Assembly (NCBI GenBank): GCA_903921605.1
Contig: CAIXQV010000601.1
Span: 1 to 32,007, forward strand
DNA length: 32,007 nt
DNA from: an uncultured Planctomycetaceae bacterium
Lineage (GTDB): Bacteria; Planctomycetota; Planctomycetia; Planctomycetales; Planctomycetaceae
Reading direction: 5' to 3'
Of this stretch, positions 16,157 to 22,917 are shown piece by piece. Made by a program: the position numbers and the translations under genes. The notes under the pieces were generated by a model. The model made no database searches and was not told the DNA's origin. It saw only the letters and a program-made list of their open reading frames with translations. Within the stretch, counting starts at the first letter, position 1, and every line of letters starts with the position of its first letter.

Positions 16157-16953
16157 ACTCGGCCACGCAAGGCCCGCACATCGTATTCGCTGAACGTTCC
16201 CGCGCAAAAGCCCCGCTGCCAAATCGCATTCTGACCCATAGCATAGGCCGTGTTGTTCATAATTGCCAAAGCGATCTCCTCGGGACTTTCGTTGATGTTG
16301 CCTCGCAGAGCCATGTGAACATGATCGGGCATCCATGCGCGAACGGCCAATTGATAACCATGCTTTGGCGCCGTTCCAGCGAGGGCTCGATCAAGCTTCT
16401 CGAAATCGGCTTCATTCCGAAATCGAGCACGATCAGCAACAACCAGAACAACATGCAGGTTGTACCAATATCGACCGCTATTCGATTCGCTCGGCTGTCC
16501 CAGCGTGACGCTCTCATCAATGACTGTAAACCTCTTGAGCATCACAGCAAATCGAGGATCCACGAATTGTTCTTTGTCGACCTGTTGAGCAATGTAGGCT
16601 TGGACGTCAGCGGAATGATTGTCGCCAATTGAACGAAACGAAACTTTGCGGCTGAATTTCACAGGAGTTCCGGCCAGCCGCAGTGCATGCTGCAGACGAC
16701 CTTTGGCTCGCGCGACGAACTGCGTGGGTGAGACTGACGGAGTGGTTGAGAACGCGAGCTGAATCTGATCAGCACTCCACTGTGTGGAAATGCGTTTTAA
16801 GCAATCGGTTGCCCATGCCTTATCGAGTTCCTGAAAAAACGGTTCGTCGGGGTGTTCTGGAAAGTGAGTCCCATGCGTCGGCCACCCTGTCCATGTGTAA
16901 CGAAGGTGAAATGCAGGCTGTAGATTCTGGATGTTGTAAATTGGTGTCGGCAT
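16153..16953 (-). CDS. Y1 (HUH) transposase, IS200/RAYT-like, with tandem domain duplication
   Basis: A 266-residue tyrosine transposase of the IS200/RAYT superfamily, which cuts and joins single-stranded hairpin ends. It looks like two Y1 domains in one chain. The N-terminal half (about 1-130) has 'DQIQLAFSTTPSVSPTQFVA' where the family has H-V-H-L-L-V...SPS, so the HUH histidines are lost. It keeps a Tyr (Y120) in 'VQAYIAQQ', matching the family's catalytic-helix pattern Y-I-x-x-Q. The C-terminal half (about 160-266) has HUH as H211-V-H213 in 'WMPDHVHMALRGN', but the matching Tyr position reads D-V-R-A-L. ATG 16953 is chosen: a GGAAGGGAAG purine run lies about 7 nt upstream. The frame is open 24 codons further, through the hairpin repeat. 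Confidence 0.88.
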   Translation of the reverse strand: MPTPIYNIQNLQPAFHLRYTWTGWPTHGTHFPEHPDEPFFQELDKAWATDCLKRISTQWSADQIQLAFSTTPSVSPTQFVARAKGRLQHALRLAGTPVKFSRKVSFRSIGDNHSADVQAYIAQQVDKEQFVDPRFAVMLKRFTVIDESVTLGQPSESNSGRYWYNLHVVLVVADRARFRNEADFEKLDRALAGTAPKHGYQLAVRAWMPDHVHMALRGNINESPEEIALAIMNNTAYAMGQNAIWQRGFCAGTFSEYDVRALRGRV

Positions 16954-17063
16954 CGCTTGAGACTTCCCTTCCGGTTGGACAAGCCAACCGGGGAGGCGGT
17001 GACGGGGGAAGACGTTTGCTAACATTAAAACGTTGGCTCCTGCTGGGCGAGCCAGCAGGGGGC
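16936..17063 (-). repeat. Left (gene 5') end of element A, two hairpins plus transposase start
   Basis: This 128-bp block recurs at 17198-17325 with about 5 substitutions and no gap. It contains hairpin 16971-16991 (stem ccggttgg/ccaaccgg, loop acaag), hairpin 17039-17059 (stem cctgctgg/ccagcagg, loop gcgag), the ribosome site, and the first six codons of the transposase (M-P-T-P-I-Y). Confidence 0.85.
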
Positions 17064-17095
17064 AGCTTACCTAGGCCCCATCCTGCTTACCACGC

Positions 17096-17325
17096 CCCAT
17101 GTCGGCTCGTCCGACATGAGCGCAAGTCTTGAAGTTAGAAAACGAACCACACGACTTTGCTCCCCTACCCGGCTCGACCGGCAGCGTAGTTTCAAGTGTA
17201 AATTGGTGTCGGCATCGCTTGAAACTTCCCTTCCGGTTGGACAAGCCAACCGGGGATGCGGTGGCGGGGGAAGACGTTTGCTAACAGTAAAACGTTGGCT
17301 CCTGCTGGGCGAGCCAACAGGGGGC
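17096..17325 (-). mobile_element. Non-autonomous derivative of the same element (element B)
   Basis: A short unit of about 230 bp in the same orientation as element A, 32 bp from it. It joins a right end (17096-17196, like 16053-16156) directly to a left end (17198-17325, 96% like 16936-17063), with the transposase body missing. The left end still encodes M-P-T-P-I-Y, then T and a stop. Hairpins are 17098-17118 (loop ctcgt), 17169-17181 (loop ctcga), 17233-17253 (loop acaag) and 17301-17321 (one mismatch, loop gcgag). It would need a transposase in trans, plausibly that of element A. Confidence 0.75.
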
Positions 17326-17351
17326 CTGTTAAATGACAGATCTTCCGCTCG

Positions 17352-17368
17352 TACCAGACAAGCTGGTA
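17352..17368 (-). repeat. Extra hairpin with the same 5-nt loop, beside element B
   Basis: A perfect 6-bp stem (taccag 17352-17357 with ctggta 17363-17368) closes loop acaag (cttgt on the - strand), the same loop as the left-end hairpins. On the - strand it is preceded by cccctt, like the C-rich flank of the other hairpins. It may mark the true outer edge of element B or be a separate REP-like copy. It lies between element B and the end of the kinase-linked frame at 17413. Confidence 0.6.
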
Positions 17369-17412
17369 AGGGGAGAGATCAAATGTGGCTCTGATAGACG
17401 ATTCGGCGAATC

Positions 17413-19167
17413 CTAATTCGGAGCCAATGCGCCTTCCGGTGGCTCCTTCATGCGCCAAGTGCCGGACATGCTCCCGGCAATTAGGAATTTTGGTCCTGAT
17501 GAAACGGCCGAGCCCTCTGGACTTTTTTCCATCCAGAGTTCTTCCCATGACGAAACTTCACCCAGTTGCAACAGTTCTGATTCGGGAACATCGGGCTGCC
17601 CATCGGCCCAGGCGGCCACCAGTCGCTGAACCGCTGGCACGGTTTCGGGTTTAATGAAACTGGCGTCGTCAAACCAACGAAAGTAGAAAGCTATAGCACC
17701 ACTAACACTGCTGTTTTCGGGCGGTGCTTCTGAAAGTCTTCTGATAAATCCACGATCACGACGAACAACCAAAGGCATCGCCAGCGAATTATCCATCGCA
17801 ATTGGGCGATGGTCGATCCATCCGTTGATTCCCCAACCGACGAGCCTGTCTGTCACGAACATCTCGAGCCCTTGAGTTGGCACAAATACCCCTCCGGGCG
17901 AGACACATTTTTGGTTCCATGCAAGCACTCCAAGCGGCGACCGGAACCCAGCCAGCATGTCGGACGACTGAACGTCGATCTGCGCCAAGGTACGGTGATG
18001 CCTCAGCGAATGGCCGCCCCCGTTTATTTCAACGTCGACCGCTTCAACAAAAAGCGGATGCGTACGAAATGACTCCGGGGCGACGTAATTCTGCTTCTCA
18101 GCAGTGGCTGCGAGAAGCCCATTGACAATCTGAACATCGTCCGGAGTATCGATCTGATAGCTCTTCCCTGCCCATCGAAACGACATCGGGAAGCGATCCG
18201 CACCTGAGCTCTGAAGCCTGTGCGCTTGAAAGGAACGCTTCACGTGCACAACGGTTAGCTCGTTTCCAATTGTAATCGTGCCCCGACGATCCAGCGGCCA
18301 ACCGTAGTCGAGATCCTGAACTAAAACTTGATACCGTCCGGCAGGAATGTCTGTAACTTCCGCGTTGTCCTTTGGCCTGATGAATCGCCCCTCGCCCCAG
18401 GTAACATTGGAGCAGTATTCTAACTGTTCCTCTTCGAGTCCCTCGAAGCTCTCTCTTCTGATCCTGATGATGAGCCCTGGTTCGTTGATCCACACCTCGT
18501 CGCGTGCGGAATACGATGCAACTGGTGTACTCGCACGCTCAGTTAATATTTCGACGGCATCTGCAAGCGGAATTGATGCTGTCACCTCGGTCGATATGGC
18601 ATCATGATTGATAGGGAGGCCTGTTGAGGTCTGATCTGATGGGATTGCCGTTGGAATGCGCGATCTGCCAGTCTGAACCGACATGGGTGCCTCAATGTCC
18701 GGTGGCGGTGTCAGCGAACGCACCATGACAGGCTCTGCTGTGATGATGGTTATTCGTCCCGGCCCTATGTTGGCTGTGGTGGTGAAGAATCGTTCCTGAT
18801 TCAATAGGCTGTCGCTGTCATAGGCAACATAGATATTGCGTATTCCCTGAGTCGCCGTTGTTCTCCATTCCCCGGGTCCGCCGGGTTCGAGTGTCGCCCG
18901 TTTGCCATCGATCGTGACGTATTTGACGTTCTCCGCCACCGGGGTTCGAATCACGCAATAGGCACGCGGTCCAAGCTCGTCTGGAGCCGGCAGGTACGGG
19001 ATAATCAGCACAGTGGCAAAGCCCAGACTCGCCATAATTGCAATGCCGAGCGTTCCAACGATGATCCACTCGAGCAATATCCATGGAGTTCTTGCACGTT
19101 GTGCGGCCTGAGGAGTTGCGAGCACAGGCGCGAATCGCATCGAGCGCACGAGTTCGGCGAACGACAA
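17413..19167 (-). CDS. Probable C-terminal part of the Ser/Thr kinase (frameshifted) - membrane-anchored sensor-like region
   Basis: This frame encodes 584 residues from a TTG at 19167, but it is probably the rest of the kinase gene. It overlaps the kinase frame by 350 bp, and the coding-like sequence is in this frame: a membrane helix 'WIIVGTLGIAIMASLGFATV' near residue 34, then 'VAENVKYVTIDGKRATLEPG'. No ribosome site precedes 19167 or the next ATG, and a TAA in the same frame sits at 19182-19180. The exported part has predicted beta-sandwich features, e.g. 'DIPAGRYQVLVQDLDYGWPL' near residue 290. Its ligand is unknown. If it is a separate gene, translation would have to start without a visible site inside its neighbour. 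It ends 88 bp before element B. Confidence 0.7.
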   Translation of the reverse strand: MSFAELVRSMRFAPVLATPQAAQRARTPWILLEWIIVGTLGIAIMASLGFATVLIIPYLPAPDELGPRAYCVIRTPVAENVKYVTIDGKRATLEPGGPGEWRTTATQGIRNIYVAYDSDSLLNQERFFTTTANIGPGRITIITAEPVMVRSLTPPPDIEAPMSVQTGRSRIPTAIPSDQTSTGLPINHDAISTEVTASIPLADAVEILTERASTPVASYSARDEVWINEPGLIIRIRRESFEGLEEEQLEYCSNVTWGEGRFIRPKDNAEVTDIPAGRYQVLVQDLDYGWPLDRRGTITIGNELTVVHVKRSFQAHRLQSSGADRFPMSFRWAGKSYQIDTPDDVQIVNGLLAATAEKQNYVAPESFRTHPLFVEAVDVEINGGGHSLRHHRTLAQIDVQSSDMLAGFRSPLGVLAWNQKCVSPGGVFVPTQGLEMFVTDRLVGWGINGWIDHRPIAMDNSLAMPLVVRRDRGFIRRLSEAPPENSSVSGAIAFYFRWFDDASFIKPETVPAVQRLVAAWADGQPDVPESELLQLGEVSSWEELWMEKSPEGSAVSSGPKFLIAGSMSGTWRMKEPPEGALAPN

Positions 19168-20944
19168 TGGCGCCGAGTTTTATGATCAGCCATAACATCA
19201 AGGCGATCAGCAAGAAAAATATCAACAATGCAGAGGTCTGCTTTGAGCCGGAGCTGCTTATGCTTAGTCCCTGATGTATCGCAATTCCCGCCGCGCACAA
19301 CGCCACGAACACCAATGACTTCGTCGTCAATCCAAATCCACTCGCAGCCGGCGATGGTGGCGCGATTTGTCGCGCGGCAGCCGGCCGATTCTGAATGAAC
19401 AACTGCGGGAACCAACGCGTCAGCAGCCAGAAGATGATGGCAGCCGAGCCGAAGACAAAGACCGGTGCGCCAAGCTCAAAGTAGCCTCCCTGCTGACGAA
19501 TCAACACACCAAGAATTCCGCCTGGAATGATCGCCAGTAGGCTGACTACGAAATTCTGTCTGTTGATCCAACGGCCGCACTTGCAAACAATGCGAAACAG
19601 ATAGGCGGCCGCCCAAACCAGCAATCCCGTCAGAAACGGCTCAACATCTGCAACATCGGCATAGATCGCTCCTTGAAGCATTGCAAGGAGGAACGAAATC
19701 GCCGCTATATCCGGAAGTTGGCTATTCCACCAGATTTCCTTTGCGTCCTCTTCAGGCAAACTCGCCAAAGGTGGCTTTGGAGGTGACTGGGCAGCACCTC
19801 GAGGTGAATTGTCGACTCTGCTTTCCAGTACCTGTACCACACCCTCCGCCGTCTGAACCCGTCGTTCCGGTTCCTTCTCCAGCAACCGATGCACGAGCTC
19901 ACACAACCATTCGGGCAAGTTCGGATTGATCTGAGCCATTGGTCTCGGCGTCTCCTCACACACCTTTTTCATCACGGCCAGCATATTGTCCGCACGAAAC
20001 GGGCTGAAGCCGGTACACATCGTGTACATCACGCATCCAAGGCTGAACAAGTCGCTCCGCTGGTCGACGATTTCACCGCGAGCCTGCTCGGGAGACATAC
20101 ATTGTGGCGTGCCGAGGATCTCACCGGTGTGTGTGATCCCGCCATCCGAAGTCGTTCGAGCCAGGCCGAAGTCGGTAATCTTGACTCGCTCGACTCCGTT
20201 CTCCAGCAGAATATTAGCCGGCTTAATGTCGCGATGAATCAGGCCTCGCTTGTGAGCGGCTGTGAGTCCTTCTGCGATCTGCCGAGAGATACGAATGATC
20301 TCCTCCACCTTCAGCGCGCCGACTCGTTTGATCTTGTCGTGCAGAGTTTGGCCGACAATACATTCCATGACCAGAAATGGTAATGTCGTTCGCTCGGTAC
20401 CGAGTGACGCTTCCTCGGTTCCTTCGACGGCAAAGATCGTCACCACATGAAGATGACTGACAGCCGCCGCCGCGCGAGCTTCCCTAAGAAACCGCTGCCG
20501 TGCTGAAGGAAGCCGCGCCAATTCCGGAGCCAGGGCTTTTACGGCGACGATTCGCTGCAGCTTCGGATCATAAGCCCGAAAAACGACCCCCATGCCGCCG
20601 CGGCCGATCTCCTCAAGGATTTCGTAGAGCCCCAGCCTGCCAAGCGTTCCTGGCGACTCGCACGCGGCCAGATAATGCCCGATCGGAGTTGGCTCCACAG
20701 CCACGGCCGGCTGTTGAAGGAAGTTGCCCGCCTGCTCATAAGCGACTAACAGTGCCGTAACCCGCTGCCTTTGCAAAGAATCGGCGCACTGCAAGCTGAG
20801 AAAAGCCTCCCGCTCCGTGCCGGATTTGCTCAGCGCAACGAGAAAGATGCCTTCGACCGATAACGGATCGACACTTCCCAGATTGGCAGGGTCGACGGTC
20901 ATGGACTCAGGCTCCGGGATCTCGGAATCTTGCGATGGGGACAT
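18818..20944 (-). CDS. Membrane-bound Ser/Thr protein kinase (frame breaks near 19,170)
   Basis: A Hanks-type kinase of 708 residues as read. It starts with a ~100-residue N-terminal region. The kinase domain (about 105-375) has G-R-G-G-M-G-V-V (114-121), Lys136 in V-A-V-K, H237-R-D-I-K-P-A-N, D258-F-G, and 'GTPQCMSPEQARG' in the activation loop, so it looks active. About five hydrophobic helices follow between ~415 and ~590. Beyond ~595 the reading ('CARNSSGRTTCKNSMDIARV' onward, rich in Cys/Arg/His) looks like a wrong frame, while the frame of the 17413-19167 entry looks coding. A +1 shift near 19,170-19,182 would give one protein of about 1,176 residues. ATG 20944 is preceded by CAGGAGA. 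The ECF sigma gene lies downstream on the same strand beyond the mobile elements. Confidence 0.9.
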   Translation of the reverse strand: MSPSQDSEIPEPESMTVDPANLGSVDPLSVEGIFLVALSKSGTEREAFLSLQCADSLQRQRVTALLVAYEQAGNFLQQPAVAVEPTPIGHYLAACESPGTLGRLGLYEILEEIGRGGMGVVFRAYDPKLQRIVAVKALAPELARLPSARQRFLREARAAAAVSHLHVVTIFAVEGTEEASLGTERTTLPFLVMECIVGQTLHDKIKRVGALKVEEIIRISRQIAEGLTAAHKRGLIHRDIKPANILLENGVERVKITDFGLARTTSDGGITHTGEILGTPQCMSPEQARGEIVDQRSDLFSLGCVMYTMCTGFSPFRADNMLAVMKKVCEETPRPMAQINPNLPEWLCELVHRLLEKEPERRVQTAEGVVQVLESRVDNSPRGAAQSPPKPPLASLPEEDAKEIWWNSQLPDIAAISFLLAMLQGAIYADVADVEPFLTGLLVWAAAYLFRIVCKCGRWINRQNFVVSLLAIIPGGILGVLIRQQGGYFELGAPVFVFGSAAIIFWLLTRWFPQLFIQNRPAAARQIAPPSPAASGFGLTTKSLVFVALCAAGIAIHQGLSISSSGSKQTSALLIFFLLIALMLWLIIKLGAIVVRRTRALDAIRACARNSSGRTTCKNSMDIARVDHRWNARHCNYGESGLCHCADYPVPAGSRRAWTACLLRDSNPGGGERQIRHDRWQTGDTRTRRTRGMENNGDSGNTQYLCCL

Positions 20945-21122
20945 GGGTGATCTCCTGAAAGAATGAACTTCTCCAGGAGATGCGTCAAACCCCTCCGCCG
21001 CGCCTCACGGGATTTCGAAAGATTTAAGATTACGCATCAAGAGCCCGTGATTCCGCCAATAACTTGTCGGCCTGACGATTCCGAACGGGTCGATGGCCAG
21101 AGTGAGTATGACCAGAAGACGG

Positions 21123-22121
21123 TCAACTCCGGGCCTTTGTTACTCCGTTCACAACGTTTGGCAACGGCTGACCTTTAATGGCCATAATGGCCAGGTTCGC
21201 GGCCGTTTCCCGCAACTTTCGAACGGCCGTGACACTGACGGAAGCGATGTGCGACGCAACGATGACATTGTCCATCTTCAGAATCGGATGATCAGCCGGG
21301 ATTGGTTCCGGATTAAAGACGTCCAGTGCGGCTGCAGAAACATGTCCGGACTGCAAACTGGCCGTCAGCGCGGCGGGATCGATGAGATCTCCACGAGCCA
21401 GGTTGATCACGATGACTCCCGGCTTGGTGAGTGCGAGGGATTCAGAATTGAGCATGCCGCGAGTTTCAGCGGTCGATGGGCAGTGCAATGTAATCGCATC
21501 GGACTGAGCCAGCAGTTCACTCAGGCTGACCGGGACAGCTCCGGCGGCTGTAATGTCGGCCGCAGCAGCGATCGGGTCGCTCACGAGGATTCGACACTTA
21601 AACGCCCGCAATCGCGAAACCACTTCTCGCCCGATTCGGCCAAAGCCCACAACTCCGACCGCCATATTCTTGAGCACCTGAATGCGATCCAAAGGAGTCG
21701 CTAATCCCCAGCGTCCGCCTTTGACATAGTTGGAGCTGGTGGCCACCTGGCGAGTCGTCCCGAGCAGAAAAGCGAGCGTGTGATCGGCGACTTCGTCGAT
21801 GCAGTAATCCGGAACATTACAAACAGGAATCCCGCATTCCTTTGCAACGGCCAGATCAACATTGTCGACGCCAATTCCGTACCGAACAATGACCTTGGCC
21901 CGTTTCATCGATCGAATAACGTCGGCATTCACGGGAGCAAACTGCGTGATGACTGCATCCGCCTCGGAAACAAGAGCCGGCAGCTCGGCCGCAGACTTCT
22001 TTTCCTTCCACGCATTTAACTGGAAGCCAGCTGCAGTAATCAGAGATTCCTCGAGACCCAGATCGGGAAAGGTGTAGTCGGTGACCGCAATTTGCATTGT
22101 GAATACTCGCTTTTTACTCAT
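21123..22121 (-). CDS. D-2-hydroxyacid dehydrogenase, CtBP-like
   Basis: A 332-residue NAD(H)-dependent D-isomer-specific 2-hydroxyacid dehydrogenase. The nucleotide loop is G159-F-G-R-I-G164 with D182 about 18 residues on, which favours NAD over NADP. The catalytic set is visible: R243 in 'NLARGDLID', E272 in 'NPEPIP', and H291 in 'ASHIASVS'. The stretch 'NVPDYCIDEVADHTLAFLL' (102-120) is typical of the CtBP-like subgroup, often annotated as phosphoglycerate dehydrogenase-like; no ACT domain is present, so it is not a classical SerA. ATG 22121 is chosen; a TTG at 22127 and ATG 22097 (MQIAVTDY) are alternatives, and none has a clear ribosome site. It is divergent from the next gene, with 152 bp between them. 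Confidence 0.93.
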   Translation of the reverse strand: MSKKRVFTMQIAVTDYTFPDLGLEESLITAAGFQLNAWKEKKSAAELPALVSEADAVITQFAPVNADVIRSMKRAKVIVRYGIGVDNVDLAVAKECGIPVCNVPDYCIDEVADHTLAFLLGTTRQVATSSNYVKGGRWGLATPLDRIQVLKNMAVGVVGFGRIGREVVSRLRAFKCRILVSDPIAAAADITAAGAVPVSLSELLAQSDAITLHCPSTAETRGMLNSESLALTKPGVIVINLARGDLIDPAALTASLQSGHVSAAALDVFNPEPIPADHPILKMDNVIVASHIASVSVTAVRKLRETAANLAIMAIKGQPLPNVVNGVTKARS

Positions 22122-22273
22122 GGACAACGAGGTTCATTGACCTCACGATAGCACTGATCGTCTCAACCATGTACGACTCAACGAGAACCGCGTATGATGT
22201 GGAGCAGTCAAACAAGTTGGATTGCACTCGTCAATTGTTCAGCGCAAACCAGTTCATCTCCTGGAGATAATCG

Positions 22274-22753
22274 ATGAAAAAGCTTACAGCCGGTTCCTTG
22301 TTGGTTTTCACCTTTGCTGCCTGCTGCCTGCTGCCCTCGTCCCTGCTTCAAGGCAGCGATGAATCCAAAACAGAAGCTCGCGAAGAAGCGTTCTCAAAGT
22401 CTATGGAGAACTGTGTGCTCGTTGGATCCTTCACCGTCGACGGCAAGGAAGACGGCGAACCTCTGAAGGCCGAACGGTATGAAATTGAAAGCGTTGCCAA
22501 GGCCAATGACAATCTCTGGATTTTCACCGCTCGCGTGAAGTACGGCAAACTGGACACTAAACTGCCGATCACAGTGCCGATGGAATGGGCGGGCGACACG
22601 CCGATGGTCACGCTGACAAATGCCAGCCTGCCAGGACTCGGCGAAGGCTTTTCTGCCAGAGTGCTTTTCTATGAAGATCGTTACGCCGGAACATGGCAGC
22701 ATGGCCCGGTGGGCGGCCATATGTTCGGTAAGATCGAACGCAAGAAGAAGTAG
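22274..22753 (+). CDS. Secreted hypothetical protein, 159 residues
   Basis: A small exported protein, the only + strand gene in the right half. The N-terminus 'KKLTAGSLLVFTFAACCLLP' is a signal peptide; its A-A-C-C could be a lipobox-like site, though the residue before Cys is Ala and the -3 position is not Leu. The mature part has 'VLVGSFTVDGKEDGEPLKAE' then 'LWIFTARVKYGKLDTKLPIT' and ends K-I-E-R-K-K-K. It fits a lipocalin/beta-barrel-like small domain, but this is a guess. I cannot name the family, though similar proteins seem common in planctomycetes. ATG 22274 has GGAG at 22262-22265. The gene converges on the ATPase gene across a large inverted repeat. Confidence 0.85.
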   Translation: MKKLTAGSLLVFTFAACCLLPSSLLQGSDESKTEAREEAFSKSMENCVLVGSFTVDGKEDGEPLKAERYEIESVAKANDNLWIFTARVKYGKLDTKLPITVPMEWAGDTPMVTLTNASLPGLGEGFSARVLFYEDRYAGTWQHGPVGGHMFGKIERKKK

Positions 22754-22809
22754 GTGCGTGGTCCGTTCAGTCGCGGCCCGGGAATTGGCCCAAGATCATT
22801 CCTATGTTT

Positions 22810-22908
22810 GGTGTGCCTGCGTTCGCCTGGGCGAACTTGTCACACCCTACCAATTCAAACATTTCCTGTAGGGTGTGACAAGTGAGCCTCAGCGAACGCA
22901 GGCACACC
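22810..22908. repeat. Long inverted repeat with 41-bp arms between convergent genes
   Basis: Arms 22810-22850 and 22868-22908 are reverse complements except for an 8-bp central block (22827-22834). Each has a 17-bp outer and a 16-bp inner matching segment, with a 17-nt AT-rich loop. The left arm also holds a smaller hairpin, gttcgc/gcgaac (22821-22836). It sits between the stop at 22753 (+) and the stop at 22918 (-), so it probably helps end both transcripts. Its size and unequal centre suggest a mobile repeat rather than a simple terminator. There is no T-run. Confidence 0.85.
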
Positions 22909-22917
22909 GATTTGTCT

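Larger units (their letters stand above)
16053..17063 (-). mobile_element. Hairpin-bounded Y1-transposase element (element A, intact-looking)
   Basis: A unit of about 1 kb that contains the transposase gene and ends in hairpins. Its boundaries come from comparison with element B: 16936-17063 matches 17198-17325 with about 5 changes in 128 bp, and 16053-16156 matches 17096-17196 more loosely. Hairpins at the left (gene 5') end are 16971-16991 (stem ccggttgg) and 17039-17059 (stem cctgctgg). Those at the right (gene 3') end are 16055-16075 (stem catgtcgg) and 16125-16139 (stem gccgg). All have 5-nt loops. There are no terminal inverted repeats or target duplications of the DDE type. The arrangement resembles RAYT/REP systems or IS200/IS605 relatives. 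Confidence 0.75.

Noticed and set aside
17192..17548. A - strand open frame of 118 codons ending M-P-T-P-I-Y-T
   Set aside because: It reads through element B and the end of the kinase-linked frame; only the six codons shared with the transposase start are meaningful, as a remnant.
19160..19190. Programmed frameshifting as explanation for the kinase frame break
   Set aside because: No slippery heptamer or strong downstream structure is evident; the only A-run nearby is four bases. A mutation or sequencing error is simpler.
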